The notes under the pieces are model-generated. The model had not been told where the DNA came from and did no database searches. It saw only the letters and a program-made list of their open reading frames with translations. From positions 1 to 64,000 of the forward strand of contig CAYVBK010000007.1 of the NCBI GenBank assembly GCA_964449465.1: DNA of 64,000 bases, in the 5' to 3' direction. Both the position numbers and the translations under genes were made by a program. Positions 32,416 to 41,667 of the stretch are shown in pieces. Positions within the stretch are counted from its first letter, which is position 1. Each line of letters begins with the position of its first letter. The stretch comes from CAYRXM01 sp964449465. GTDB taxonomy: Bacteria; Chloroflexota; Anaerolineae; JAFGEY01.

Positions 32416-33938
32416 TTGGGGGTTCCTCCCACTTGACGAACGCGCGGTCGGCCGGCAGTGCGCCAGCCCGACGGGGTGACGGCCATTTGTAGTTGCGGCC
32501 GTTCTTTTTCTTCGACTGCCGGCTTGGTCAGCAGTCCCTCTTTGTTGGCGACCAGAGCGGCGATGGCGGCGACGGTGGGGCTGCTGGCCGGCAGGCCGCC
32601 AGCCTTGCGCTGCTGCAAGAACTCTTTGGTCACTGCGCCAAAGATGGCATACGAGATGACATCCTCTTCGCTCTGCGCCAGGTCGCCCAACTCTTGGGCC
32701 GCCTTGGGCATTTCCGGGGCGATCAGGTCGGCCGGGCGGCAGGTGATCGGTGTTTCGTCGCCGATAGCCATGTGCTGCACCTCTTCATTGACCGGGGCAG
32801 GAGTTTGACCGTACATACCCTTCAAGTATTCTTTGACCTCGTTAATGATCACGCTGTAGCGTTTGCCGGTCAGCACATTAAAGGTTGCCTGTGTGCCGAC
32901 AATCTGGCTGGTCGGCGTGACCAGGGGCGGGTAGCCCAGGTCGGCGCGCACGCGTGGAATCTCGTCGGTCACATCGCGATAGCGGTCGAGGGCATGCTGT
33001 TCGCGCAACTGGTTGACCAGGTTGGAGAGCATACCGCCGGGCACCTGGTAGCGCAGCACGCCCACATCGGGACCGCTGCCGCCGCTCTCGAATTTGGCGT
33101 ATTTTTGGCGAGCGGCTTTGTAAAAGTCGGCAATTTTCATCAAGTGATCCAGGTTCATGCCGGTGTCGCGCTCGGTGCCCTGGAAAATGCCTACCAGCGT
33201 TTCCACTGCCGGCTGCCCGGTGCCCGACGACAGCGTCGAGATCGAGCAGTCTACCACATCTACGCCGGTCATTGCTGCGGCATAGCACGAGGCAGCGCCC
33301 AACCCGGCGGTGTCGTGGGTGTGGAACTGAATGGGCAGGTCTACGGCCTCTTTGAGGCGGCCGACCAGTTCGGCGGCGATGCCCGGCGTGACCAGGCCGG
33401 CCATGTCTTTGATGCAGATCGAATCTGCGTGCATATCTTGCATCCGTTTCGCCATCTCTACAAACGTGTCCAGGCTATGCACCGGGCTGGTGGTATAGCT
33501 GAAGCAGGCTTGCAGGTGTCCGCCTTCGCGCTTGACCACTTTGAATGACCATTCCATATTGCGCAGGTCGTTCAGGGCGTCAAAGACGCGGAAAATGTCA
33601 ATGCCGTTCTCTTTGGCCTTGACAATGAATCGCTCGACCACATCGTCGGCATAGTGACGATAGCCCACCACATTTTGGCCGCGCAGGAGCATTTGAAAGG
33701 GGGTTTTGGGCATAGCTTTTTTGAGCAGGCGCAGCCGCTCCCAGGGGTCCTCGTTCAAAAAGCGCATGCTCGAATCGAAGGTGGCCCCACCCCACATCTC
33801 GACCGAGTGATAGCCGGCCGCGTCAATGATCGGAGCGATGGGCAGCATATCCTGGGTGCGCCAACGGGTGGCCAGCAGAGATTGATGAGCGTCGCGCAGG
33901 GTGGTGTCGGTGATTTTTAATGGGTTTTTCACAGTCAT
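32409..33938 (-). CDS. Carboxyltransferase subunit of pyruvate carboxylase / oxaloacetate decarboxylase / transcarboxylase (5S-like)
   Basis: TIM-barrel subunit moving CO2 between carboxybiotin and pyruvate/oxaloacetate. N-terminal LKITDTTLRDAHQSLLATR (DTTxRD metal-site strand), metal-ligand pieces QFHTHDTAGLGAAS (two His) and CIKDMAGLVTP (conserved Lys, carbamylated in the family), and the conserved carboxylase domain with GGMLSNLVNQLREQHALDRY. 509 residues, lacking a C-terminal biotinyl domain. The tail after about 455 is Pro-rich and low in conservation. Encoded with a PccB-like subunit, suggesting a multi-subunit transcarboxylase or oxaloacetate decarboxylase-type enzyme. Confidence 0.88.
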   Translation of the reverse strand: MTVKNPLKITDTTLRDAHQSLLATRWRTQDMLPIAPIIDAAGYHSVEMWGGATFDSSMRFLNEDPWERLRLLKKAMPKTPFQMLLRGQNVVGYRHYADDVVERFIVKAKENGIDIFRVFDALNDLRNMEWSFKVVKREGGHLQACFSYTTSPVHSLDTFVEMAKRMQDMHADSICIKDMAGLVTPGIAAELVGRLKEAVDLPIQFHTHDTAGLGAASCYAAAMTGVDVVDCSISTLSSGTGQPAVETLVGIFQGTERDTGMNLDHLMKIADFYKAARQKYAKFESGGSGPDVGVLRYQVPGGMLSNLVNQLREQHALDRYRDVTDEIPRVRADLGYPPLVTPTSQIVGTQATFNVLTGKRYSVIINEVKEYLKGMYGQTPAPVNEEVQHMAIGDETPITCRPADLIAPEMPKAAQELGDLAQSEEDVISYAIFGAVTKEFLQQRKAGGLPASSPTVAAIAALVANKEGLLTKPAVEEKERPQLQMAVTPSGWRTAGRPRVRQVGGTPKW

Positions 33939-33989
33939 CAGTTACTCCTTGATAGTTTATGATGCGATTTCTGTCTCCTGCATCATGCT

Positions 33990-35507
33990 TTACAGTGGAA
34001 TGTTGCCGTGTTTTTTGGGCGGCAGGCCGTCGCGCTTGTTTTCCAGCATAGCCAGCGACTCGATGATGCGCGGGCGGGTTTCGGCGGGCAAAATGACGGC
34101 GTCAATGTATCCCTGAGCGGCAGCCACATAGGGGTTGGCAAATTTCTCGCGATAGGTTTCTACCAGTTCGGCATGTCTGGCAGCCTTGTCTTCGGCCTCG
34201 GCAATCTCTTTGCGATAGACTACGCTGACCGCGCCTTTGGGTCCCATCACGGCGATCTCGGCACTGGGCCAGGCATAATTCACATCGGCGCGCAGGTGCT
34301 TGGAGCCCATCACAATGTATGCTCCGCCATAGGCTTTGCGGGTGATCACGGTGATTTTGGGGACGGTGGCTTCGGCATAGGCATAGAGCATCTTGGCCCC
34401 GTGGCGAATGATGCCGCCATGCTCCTGGTTGACGCCGGGCATAAAGCCGGGCGTGTCGCACAGGGTGATGATGGGGATGTTGAAACAGTCGCAAAAGCGG
34501 ATGAAACGGGCGCCCTTGTCGGCAGCATTGATGTCAATGACCCCGGCCAGCACGCGGGGCTGCTGTGCCACAATGCCTACTGTCTGTCCGTTGATGTGAG
34601 CAAATCCCACGAGCAGGTTGGGGGCGAAACGAGGCATCACTTCCATCCAATCGCCGCCGTCCACCAGACTGACAATGACCTCTTTCATGTTGTAGGGCTG
34701 ATTGGGGTCGGCGGGAACGATGCTGTCGAGTTTGGGATCGGTGCGACCCGAATCGTCGCCCAGGTCTACCAGCGGCGCATCGTCCATATTGTTCGACGGC
34801 AAAAAGGAGAGCAGTCGGCGCACCTGTTGCAGACATTCTTGCTCGTCCGGCGCGGTGAAATGGGCCACGCCGCTGCGCTGACTATGCGCCTGGGCACCGC
34901 CCAGGTCTTCATGGCTCACCTGCTCGCCCGTCTCTGATTTCAGCACGTCGGGCCCGGTGATGTACATGTTGCCGGTTTTTTCCACCATAAAGATAAAATC
35001 GGTGATGGCCGGCGAATAGACAGCCCCGCCGGCGCAAGGCCCCATAATCACCGAAATTTGTGGAATGACGCCCGAAGCCAGGGTGTTGCGGGTGAAAATT
35101 TCGCCATAGGCCCATAGCGAGTCTACTCCCTCCTGGATGCGCGCCCCGCCGGAATCGTTGATGCCGATCACCGGCGCGCCATTCTTGAGAGCCATATCCA
35201 GCACTTTGCACACCTTTTGCCCATGTACCAACCCCACCGATCCACCTTGAACGGTGAAATCTTGGGAAAAGACGTACACTGTGCGCCCGTCTACCGTGCC
35301 CCAACCGGTGACGACGCTTTCCGGCTTGAATTCGTCAGTGGAGCGGGTGGCAAAGGCATCCAACTCGTGAAAGCTGCCCCGATCGAGCAGCAAGTCAATG
35401 CGCTCGCGAGCGGTCAGCTTGTTCTTGCCATGTTGGGCGGCAATGCGGTCGGCTCCGCCACCCAAAATAACCGTTTGTTCCATTTGTATCAGTTTATCAA
35501 ATGCCAT
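33990..35507 (-). CDS. Acyl-CoA carboxylase carboxyltransferase subunit (PccB/MmdA family)
   Basis: 505 residues with tandem crotonase folds. The N half has GKNKLTARERIDLLLDRGSFHELD, VYVFSQDFTVQGGSVGLVHGQKVCKV and GGARIQEGVDSLWAYGEIF. The C half has DCFNIPIITLCDTPGFMPGVNQEHGGIIRHGAKMLYAYAEATVPKITVITRKAYGGAYIVMGSK and PSAEIAVMGPKGAVSVVYRKEI, all standard for propionyl-/methylmalonyl-CoA carboxyltransferases. The ATG follows GGAGGAAAATCA. Fifty bases upstream of the 5S-like gene on the same strand. Together they can move CO2 between methylmalonyl-CoA and pyruvate, as in the propionibacterial transcarboxylase. A biotin carrier and ligase are not in the window. Confidence 0.9.
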   Translation of the reverse strand: MAFDKLIQMEQTVILGGGADRIAAQHGKNKLTARERIDLLLDRGSFHELDAFATRSTDEFKPESVVTGWGTVDGRTVYVFSQDFTVQGGSVGLVHGQKVCKVLDMALKNGAPVIGINDSGGARIQEGVDSLWAYGEIFTRNTLASGVIPQISVIMGPCAGGAVYSPAITDFIFMVEKTGNMYITGPDVLKSETGEQVSHEDLGGAQAHSQRSGVAHFTAPDEQECLQQVRRLLSFLPSNNMDDAPLVDLGDDSGRTDPKLDSIVPADPNQPYNMKEVIVSLVDGGDWMEVMPRFAPNLLVGFAHINGQTVGIVAQQPRVLAGVIDINAADKGARFIRFCDCFNIPIITLCDTPGFMPGVNQEHGGIIRHGAKMLYAYAEATVPKITVITRKAYGGAYIVMGSKHLRADVNYAWPSAEIAVMGPKGAVSVVYRKEIAEAEDKAARHAELVETYREKFANPYVAAAQGYIDAVILPAETRPRIIESLAMLENKRDGLPPKKHGNIPL

Positions 35508-35561
35508 TGATTTTCCTCCAAGTTTTGTCTGGACTGGAAACGTTTGCGTTTTTGTGTTGAT

Positions 35562-35885
35562 TTATGACCAGGCAATCGGGCTGCGCGGTTTGGGCTGCTG
35601 ATAAAACAGCGCGCTTTGGATGCGCAGGCGCAATACTTCAACAACATGATACATAACCATCCATTGCACCCATTCGGGGTGCTTTTTAATGTCGCCGGTG
35701 GCATAATAGAGTATAAATCGTGCCGCATCGAGATCGTTGGCCTGTTCCATATCATATATTTTTTCATACATTGCCAGCAAAATATCAATCGGCTCGCTGG
35801 ATGTATGCAGCATATCGGCCAGTTTTTCGGAGGTGGGCGGGTTATCGCCGACCAGGTGATCGCTGAGAGAGAGAAATTGCATCAT
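35562..35885 (-). CDS. Hypothetical protein
   Basis: 107 residues, not recognised. Predominantly helical, with an acidic N-terminal half and an amphipathic stretch EWVQWMVMYHVVEVLRLRIQSALF. No signal peptide or cofactor motif. Its 5' end overlaps the 3' end of the upstream membrane-protein gene by 44 bases, which weakens confidence in one of the two ends, though both frames look coding. Confidence 0.45.
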   Translation of the reverse strand: MMQFLSLSDHLVGDNPPTSEKLADMLHTSSEPIDILLAMYEKIYDMEQANDLDAARFILYYATGDIKKHPEWVQWMVMYHVVEVLRLRIQSALFYQQPKPRSPIAWS

Positions 35886-36297
35886 TCAATCCCAACCAAA
35901 TTCTAGTGGTTTGCCACGTCAACGCGCCCACACCCAAGGCGCTGCCCAAAACAGCCAGGATCAGGGCAATCCCGCGCCGCTCCCACATCAGGCCGCTGCG
36001 GGTGAACAGCCAGGTGTAGGCCTGGACGATGATCAAATACACAGGAATTGCCGTGCGCCCCACCTGCCGCGCCCAGTCTTGCTTCCACCACAGCCCGCCG
36101 GCCGCCGCAAGTAGAGCCGCGCCGCTCAGCCCAAACAGGCTGCATATTGCCGTCAGCGTGGTAGGTGACAGGGTGCTGTTTAACTCGAACAGGACCTCGC
36201 GCTCGTGCCACAACGCCCACCCGCGCATCAGGCCGATGAGACCCAACCCACACATCCATAATATAAACACCCGTAAAGCCCAAAAGCGCCGCATCAT
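35842..36297 (-). CDS. Small membrane protein
   Basis: 151 residues from ATG 36297, which overlaps the upstream stop (ATGA). Four hydrophobic segments (about 7-25, 46-68, 83-102, 112-132) and a short polar tail. A pair of aromatic/charged loops is the only feature. Not recognised. It is coupled to the DUF1405-like gene, so the two may form one membrane assembly. A much longer frame to 36777 exists but is antisense-like noise. Confidence 0.55.
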   Translation of the reverse strand: MMRRFWALRVFILWMCGLGLIGLMRGWALWHEREVLFELNSTLSPTTLTAICSLFGLSGAALLAAAGGLWWKQDWARQVGRTAIPVYLIIVQAYTWLFTRSGLMWERRGIALILAVLGSALGVGALTWQTTRIWLGLNDAISLSQRSPGRR

Positions 36298-36917
36298 GCC
36301 CTTTTTTCTTGGGCGGCCAACCCGGCATAGATCAGAGTCAGCAGGCCGGTCACGGCGATGGTATGCCATTGAATCGGTACAAAAGGAATGATCTGCGTGG
36401 GAAAGTGTGGATAGGTGAGAAACGGCCCGTAATCCATCCAGTCGCTCAAGCCGAACCACAAGGCGCACACGGCCACAGTCGGCCAATTGAGCCGCATAAA
36501 AGAAAACAGAAACAGCCCTTCCAGGATCATGCCGGTGTGAGCGGCGGCCATCACCACACTTTCGGTGGTAAAATCGCCGCCGGTGTTGATCCAGTAAAAA
36601 ATCCAGACCGTCACCGTCCAGATGCCATACTTGATCAGCCCAAAGGCGACCCAGGCATGATAGGCGGCCACCAGTGAGGCGTGTTGTTGCAGCCAGGCAG
36701 ACCGGCGAAACATAATCAGAGTCAGCGAGACCACAAACAACAGGGCAAACAAGGGGCAATCTGGCACAAAAGGCCACTGCCAGACCGGATACTGGCTAAA
36801 AGTGGGGCCATACCAATAAATGAACCCCACCACACCACCAAACAAGCCGACCAGGATGATGGCCACCGAGACCCATTTGATCAGGATCATATCGCGGATG
36901 CGCTGGTGGAGCATCAT
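36294..36917 (-). CDS. DUF1405-family (YpjA-like) membrane protein
   Basis: 207 residues with about six hydrophobic segments. The first loop FIYWYGPTFSQYPVWQWPFVPDCPLFALLF matches the W/YGPT...WPFxPDxPL signature of the DUF1405 family, and SDWMDYGPFLTYPHFP is also typical. The function of the family is unknown. Start ATG 36917 overlaps the upstream stop as TGATG. The longer frame to 37238 lies inside the acyltransferase gene. Confidence 0.7.
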   Translation of the reverse strand: MMLHQRIRDMILIKWVSVAIILVGLFGGVVGFIYWYGPTFSQYPVWQWPFVPDCPLFALLFVVSLTLIMFRRSAWLQQHASLVAAYHAWVAFGLIKYGIWTVTVWIFYWINTGGDFTTESVVMAAAHTGMILEGLFLFSFMRLNWPTVAVCALWFGLSDWMDYGPFLTYPHFPTQIIPFVPIQWHTIAVTGLLTLIYAGLAAQEKRA

Positions 36918-37450
36918 CACGGCTGCCGCTCCTCTGGCGGCACCTCGCCCAGTACGCGGATCGGCACGCCGCCGACGATGGTATGAGGCGGCACATCCTT
37001 GTTCACCAGGCTCATCGCCGAAATGACCGCACCATCGCCGATGACCACGCCCGGCAGGATGACCGACTTGGTGCCGACGGTGACGTTTTTGCCAATGACC
37101 ACCGGGCCGGTGCGCCACTCGCGCTGCAAAAACTCGTGTGCCAGGATCAGCGAGTCGTAACCAAAAATGCAGTTCTCGCCGACCGTGATCAGGTGGGGGT
37201 AAAACACATCTACCATAGCGCACAGGCCAAATGAGCATCGTCGACCCACCTTCATACCGGTCAGACGATACAGCACATTCTTGAGGTTCTCAGATGGCAC
37301 AAAGCGGTTGAGGTAAATGATCAAAAAATTCCAGATCACCGCTAGCGGGCTGCGGAATCGCGCCCAGTATTGCAGCGAATTCCACGCTCCTGGCGGCGTT
37401 TGGATGGTGATGCGCTCCATCCGTTTGTTTTCCAGCACAATGTCATTCAT
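36917..37450 (-). CDS. Left-handed beta-helix acyltransferase (maltose/galactoside O-acetyltransferase-like)
   Basis: 177 residues. Hexapeptide repeats run from about residue 66 to 165 (VGRRCSFG, ITVGENCIFGYDSLI, VVIGKNVTVGTKSVILPGVVIGDGAVISAMSLVNKDVPPHTIVGG), the CoA-binding beta helix, with a His in ILAHEF as candidate catalytic base. The N-terminal 60 residues contain a hydrophobic helix (SPLAVIWNFLIIYLNRFVPS), suggesting attachment to the membrane. The acceptor is unknown. It overlaps the HIT gene stop by four bases. Confidence 0.8.
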   Translation of the reverse strand: MNDIVLENKRMERITIQTPPGAWNSLQYWARFRSPLAVIWNFLIIYLNRFVPSENLKNVLYRLTGMKVGRRCSFGLCAMVDVFYPHLITVGENCIFGYDSLILAHEFLQREWRTGPVVIGKNVTVGTKSVILPGVVIGDGAVISAMSLVNKDVPPHTIVGGVPIRVLGEVPPEERQP

Positions 37451-37944
37451 AACAGTTCCGGCAATGTGTTCCAGGTGGCTAAAAGTTTGTCAAACGAATC
37501 TTGCAGGCTTTCGGGGATGCAGCGCACATGGCCCAAAGTGGTGATAAAGTTGGTGTCGCCGGCCCAACGCGGCACAATGTGCATGTGGACATGATCACCA
37601 ATGCCGGCACCGGCCACTTGCCCCATGTTGACGCCAATGTTGAATCCCTGCGCGTTCATAGCTGCACGCAACACGGTGACGCAGCGGTTCATCAAGGTCA
37701 TGATCTCGGCCAAGGCTTCAGGCTCAAGTCCTTCAAACGTAGGCTGATGCGCATAAGGGATGATCATCAGGTGGCCGTTGTTGTAGGGGAAAAGGTTGAG
37801 AATGACTCCACTATGCCGGCCCCGATGCAAGACCAGGTATTCGCGGTCCTCGGTCGCCGCAAAGGCCTGGCAGAACACACAGCTTTGTCCGTGCTTTTCG
37901 CCGAGAATGTATTGCATGCGCCATGGCGACCACAATTGCTCCAC
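37447..37944 (-). CDS. HIT-family nucleotide hydrolase/phosphorylase (Ap4A phosphorylase-like)
   Basis: 165 residues. The HIT motif HVHMHIVPRW lies near residues 107-116. SCVFCQA near the N-terminus and LFPYNNGHLMIIPYAH are typical of the GalT/Ap4A-phosphorylase-related HIT group, where the Cys pair helps bind zinc. It cleaves dinucleoside polyphosphates or nucleoside phosphoramidates. I choose GTG 37944 (MEQLWSPWRMQYI) because AGAGGAG lies 7-8 bases upstream. The longer frame to 38025 begins in poorly conserved sequence. Confidence 0.85.
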   Translation of the reverse strand: MEQLWSPWRMQYILGEKHGQSCVFCQAFAATEDREYLVLHRGRHSGVILNLFPYNNGHLMIIPYAHQPTFEGLEPEALAEIMTLMNRCVTVLRAAMNAQGFNIGVNMGQVAGAGIGDHVHMHIVPRWAGDTNFITTLGHVRCIPESLQDSFDKLLATWNTLPELL

Positions 37945-38059
37945 GTTTGCTCCTCTTGTCAGTTGAATCGGCGTATTGTACTTCAAAACAAGGGTCTTGC
38001 CAAGTCCAGGTTTGTGATGGGGCATTTCGAGCGAGGATCGGATGAGTGGAAATTGCTTA

Positions 38060-38088
38060 TTGACAATCTCTTTGATCCATGATATGAT
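38060..38088 (+). promoter_or_regulatory. Promoter of the LacI-family regulator / fucoside locus
   Basis: TTGACA (38060-38065), 17-base spacer, TATGAT (38083-38088), about 58 bases before the regulator start. The -10 overlaps the palindromic operator at 38087-38102. Confidence 0.75.
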
Positions 38089-38102
38089 GGTAACGTTACC
38101 AT
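38087..38102. promoter_or_regulatory. LacI-family operator
   Basis: ATGGTAACGTTACCAT, a perfect 16-bp palindrome centred on CG as in LacI/GalR-family operators. It lies across the end of the -10 and the expected transcription start of the lacI-type gene, so the regulator most likely represses itself. I found no second copy of this palindrome ahead of the solute-binding protein or permease genes. Confidence 0.75.
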
Positions 38103-38145
38103 TTGATCAACCTCTCATTTCTCATCCCAGTCTTTTGCTGACCCC

Positions 38146-39156
38146 ATGCCTACCATTCATGATGTTGCCAGACGAGCCGGCGTGGCTCCAATTACAGTCT
38201 CCCGAGTCATCAACCATTCTGCCAGTGTCAGTGCAGAAACGCGCGATCTGGTTGAACAGGCGATTCGTGAATTGGGATACCGCCCTAACCGCCTGGCGCG
38301 CAGCCTGCGATTGAAACGCACACATACATTGGCGCTGGTTGTGACCGACATTACCAACCCCTTTTGGACCACGGTGGTGCGCGGCGTAGAAGATGCTGCG
38401 CGCACAAGTGGTTTTAATGTAATTCTGTGCAACACGGACGAATCTGAGGAAAAGCAAGATCAATATCTGGATGTGCTTTTGCAAAAGCAGGTTGACGGTA
38501 TCCTGTTAGTGCCGGCCTGCACCAATTTCAGGTTGTGCCAGTGGATTCAAGCGTTGACAACGCCGATTGTGGTGTTGGATCGTCGTGTTCCCTCTATGCA
38601 AATAGATACGGTTCGCGGTGACTCGGAAGGCGGAGCTTATCAGTTGGTTCGGCACCTTGTTGATCTGGGGCATCGGCGTATTGCAGTATTGAGCGGTCCC
38701 TGTGAAATATCTACAGCCGAAGACCGGGTTGCCGGCTATTGCCGCGCATTGGGGGATATGGGGTTGGATATTCGGGCAGACTGGATACTGTATGGCGAGT
38801 TTAGCCGGACATCGGGATACGAGATGACCCGGCAGGTGCTGAACACCTCGCCGCGCCCGACGGCACTGTTTGCGGTCAATAACTTTATTGCATTGGGCGC
38901 GTTGAGCGCGCTCTATCAGCTTGGATTCAAGATTCCCCAAGACATGTCTGTGGTTTCTTTTGACGATCTGGTCAATGAGCAGGTTGTGGAACCATTTTTG
39001 ACTGTGGCCGATCAGCCGGCTTATGCGATGGGACAGCGAGCGGCCGATCTGCTGGCAGCCAGGCTGTCTGGCGCGATGGTCGGCGAACCTCAAGAGGTTG
39101 TGCTTCCGGTCAAGATCATTGTGCGCAAGTCGAGCGACGCCCCTCCAGTTCTTTAG
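38146..39156 (+). CDS. LacI/GalR-family transcriptional regulator
   Basis: 336 residues. The N-terminal DNA-binding helix-turn-helix is MPTIHDVARRAGVAPITVSRVIN (1-23), with the hinge helix RPNRLARSLRLKRT. The periplasmic-binding-protein-like ligand domain begins ALVVTDITNPFW. FDRxxx-type sugar-binding features are less clear (VLDRRVPSMQ), so the ligand is not readable. First gene of the plus-strand sugar locus, with its own palindromic operator upstream. It probably senses L-fucose, L-galactose or a released oligosaccharide. Confidence 0.9.
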   Translation: MPTIHDVARRAGVAPITVSRVINHSASVSAETRDLVEQAIRELGYRPNRLARSLRLKRTHTLALVVTDITNPFWTTVVRGVEDAARTSGFNVILCNTDESEEKQDQYLDVLLQKQVDGILLVPACTNFRLCQWIQALTTPIVVLDRRVPSMQIDTVRGDSEGGAYQLVRHLVDLGHRRIAVLSGPCEISTAEDRVAGYCRALGDMGLDIRADWILYGEFSRTSGYEMTRQVLNTSPRPTALFAVNNFIALGALSALYQLGFKIPQDMSVVSFDDLVNEQVVEPFLTVADQPAYAMGQRAADLLAARLSGAMVGEPQEVVLPVKIIVRKSSDAPPVL

Positions 39157-39238
39157 CGATTGCTGCGATCTGGCGTCCTTGTCTTGACCTCGAGTATGTG
39201 GTGGGCGATTTTTTTTGATTCATCAGTGAGGAGGAAAA

Positions 39239-41221
39239 ATGAGAAAGCTCAGTCGTAGAGAATTTTTGCAGGTGTCGGCATTGGCGACCGCGGGCGTCGT
39301 TGCTGCTGCGTGCACCAAACCGGGGACTACGCCAAAAGTCGAGGCCACACCCAAGACCGAGGCGGTGGCTACTCCGACCCCGGTCAAAGAGACACCTAAG
39401 CAAAATGAGGCGCCCGCTCTGACCGAGATGGTCAAGTCGGGCAAACTGCCCCAGGTGAGTGAGCGACTGCCGATCAAGCCGTTTATGGTCGGGCCGGGCG
39501 TTTTGATCGTCAAAGAAGATCTGGATTGGGAGGTAGGTACCTATGATGGCGGCATTTTGCGCACCGTCACCACCAACCCCACCTGGTCTTATCCCTGCCA
39601 GCACGCCCTGGAGAACATTATCAACACCCCCAAGCACCATACCGGGCCAATGTCGGGTAACATTGTCGAGTCTTTTACGGTCAACGATGATGTGACCCGA
39701 TACACATTTACCATGCGCAAGGGGATGAAGTGGTCGGATGGTCAGCCGCTGACTACCGAGGATATCCGCTTTGCCTGGGAAGACTGTATGTTGAACGGCC
39801 AGATCACAGCCAGTCTGGGCACGAATTTCAGGGATGCGGCCAAGCCCAACGGCGACCCGATGACGCTTGAAATTCAGGATGACTATAATTTCACCGTCAC
39901 TTTCAAGAAACCTACCGGTCGTTTTCTCAACGAAATCGGGATGGGCAACCTGTGGGATCCGTATGGCGACCTGCTCCGCCCCAAGCACTATTTGAAGCAG
40001 TTTCACACCACCTATACCAAGATCGAGTCGCTCGAGCCGTTGCTGGTCAAAGAAGGGCTAACTACGGACGAGTGGCACCGTTTGTTCTCGGCGCGCGGCG
40101 GTACCTGGTGGGGCGGTGGCTGCGAGCATGAGGCCGAAGAACTGCCGGTCTTGCGCGGCTGGATAGTGATGAAATCGCCGGAAGAGCAGATCATCATGGA
40201 GCGCAACCCTTACTATCACAAGATAGACACTGAGGGCAAGCAGCTTCCTTATGTCGGTCGTATCGAGGCCAAAGTAGTGGCGACGCCGGAAAACATTCCT
40301 TCAACGATCATCACCGGCGAAATCAACTTTTGTCGCGAGATTTTGCGTCATACTGATGTGGCCTTGTACAAGCAAAACGAAAAGAATGCCTATCGCGTCA
40401 ACCTGAACATGGTCTACCACAACGCCCCGGTTGCCTTTATGCTGAACTATTGCAACCCCAACAAAGCATGGCAACAAGTTGTGCTGGATGTGAGGTTCCG
40501 TCAGGCGATCAATGCGGCGATCAAGAACCAGGAGATCATTGACGCACTCTATCTGGGGCTGGGGACACACGATCCCTGGTTCCCGGCGGTGGATGATCCC
40601 GACAAGGCCAACAAACTGTTGGATGAGATGGGCATGGACAAGCGCGACGCCGAGGGATATCGCCTGTACCCGGATGGCAATCGGTTTGAAATCTTGTTCG
40701 AGATTGCCACAGACCCGCTGTTTATACAGCCGGCCGAGATGATTGCCCAACATCTGAATGCGGTTGGTTTGCGCACCACGTTAAAGCAACTCGACGGTTC
40801 GCTGTTCGGTGAGCGGCGGGATGCCAATGAACTGTTTGCCAGCGTGGATTGGTGTGACTGCTGCAACTGGCCGTACATCCACTGGTGGGATCGTATGCCG
40901 GATACCCGCATTCGCTGGGGCAGGTGTTGGGAGGACTGGATGCGCACAGACGGCAAGGAAGGAACCGAGCCGCCCGACTGGATCAAAGAACTGTATGAGA
41001 TTGACAGCGAGCTGCAGGCAGTCGACCCCAGTACAGCAGTGGCCGAAGCTGCTTACAAGCGATTTGCCGATTGGGAAATGAAATATATTCCCATCTTCCC
41101 GGTTGCTCGCGACGTGGCCGACCCATGCATCGTTCCGCCCAACCTGGGCAATGTGCCAAAATCGGGCCGTTCATCGGCGATGATGTTTGCCGAAGAGCAG
41201 CTCTTTTTCAAGCAGTCCTGA
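39239..41221 (+). CDS. ABC transporter solute-binding lipoprotein, family 5 (Opp/Dpp type)
   Basis: 660 residues. The signal region SRREFLQVSALATAGVVAAAC combines a twin-arginine motif (R6-R7) with a lipobox ending at Cys25, so export by Tat and lipid anchoring are likely. A Thr/Pro/Lys-rich linker follows, then an SBP_bac_5 fold (TFTMRKGMKWSDGQPLTTEDIRFAWED; FRQAINAAIKNQEIID). Class C binding proteins also carry oligosaccharides. With fucosidases downstream, a fucosylated oligosaccharide is the likeliest cargo. Starts after GAGGAGGAAAA. Confidence 0.88.
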   Translation: MRKLSRREFLQVSALATAGVVAAACTKPGTTPKVEATPKTEAVATPTPVKETPKQNEAPALTEMVKSGKLPQVSERLPIKPFMVGPGVLIVKEDLDWEVGTYDGGILRTVTTNPTWSYPCQHALENIINTPKHHTGPMSGNIVESFTVNDDVTRYTFTMRKGMKWSDGQPLTTEDIRFAWEDCMLNGQITASLGTNFRDAAKPNGDPMTLEIQDDYNFTVTFKKPTGRFLNEIGMGNLWDPYGDLLRPKHYLKQFHTTYTKIESLEPLLVKEGLTTDEWHRLFSARGGTWWGGGCEHEAEELPVLRGWIVMKSPEEQIIMERNPYYHKIDTEGKQLPYVGRIEAKVVATPENIPSTIITGEINFCREILRHTDVALYKQNEKNAYRVNLNMVYHNAPVAFMLNYCNPNKAWQQVVLDVRFRQAINAAIKNQEIIDALYLGLGTHDPWFPAVDDPDKANKLLDEMGMDKRDAEGYRLYPDGNRFEILFEIATDPLFIQPAEMIAQHLNAVGLRTTLKQLDGSLFGERRDANELFASVDWCDCCNWPYIHWWDRMPDTRIRWGRCWEDWMRTDGKEGTEPPDWIKELYEIDSELQAVDPSTAVAEAAYKRFADWEMKYIPIFPVARDVADPCIVPPNLGNVPKSGRSSAMMFAEEQLFFKQS

Positions 41222-41245
41222 GTCTACTAAAAAAAGAATGGGTTC

Positions 41246-41373
41246 ACTGAAAAAACTCGCTGAGGTGCCCGTCACTTGAATTTGATTGAATATGGTTATA
41301 CATTAGAAGCGTAAAATTTTCGTAAAAGACTGCCAAAGTGACGGGCACCTGACCTGCAAAGACTTTTTTCAGT
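41246..41373. repeat. MITE-like element, family A
   Basis: 128 bp between the binding-protein stop and the permease. The left end ACTGAAAAAA is followed by GAGGTGCCCGTCACTT, and the right end has AAGTGACGGGCACCT then GACTTTTTTCAGT. The GTGCCCGTCACTT arm pairs exactly with AAGTGACGGGCAC. Non-coding. The remainder of the 446-base gap (41222-41667) contains the hairpin at 41552-41592 and no gene. Confidence 0.7.
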
Positions 41374-41551
41374 GCAGTCAAGAATGAAAACAATGAACAA
41401 GCTGAAATAAACGGAACGTCAAATGTCTTGGAGCTTTGCTCTTTGTGCTTAGAAGGCCCAAGAACAATACCCTATCAGGCGATTTGACGGGCAAACGGCC
41501 TTTTTTCAGCAAAGCCAGTCCTGGTTAAAGGACATAGCGGCTTGATGAATG

Positions 41552-41592
41552 ACACCCTGGGTGCTGTCCAGCACAGACGGCACCCAGGTGTT
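41552..41592. other. Imperfect hairpin between binding protein and permease
   Basis: ACACCCTGGGTGCTGTC (41552-41568) and GACGGCACCCAGGTGTT (41577-41592) pair with one bulge and G-U pairs, with no T-run after it. It could act in mRNA processing or stability so that the binding protein is made in excess over the permeases. That role is inference. Confidence 0.4.
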
Positions 41593-41667
41593 ATCATAGC
41601 TCACAGGTTGGCGTTTTGGGACGCCGGTTGGTCCTGATCGTCGATCAGTAGAAGGGATCATATCTCT

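Noticed and set aside
35842..36777. 311-codon frame as one protein
   Set aside because: Only the part after ATG 36297 is membrane-protein-like. The remainder is the antisense/alternate frame of the DUF1405-like gene.
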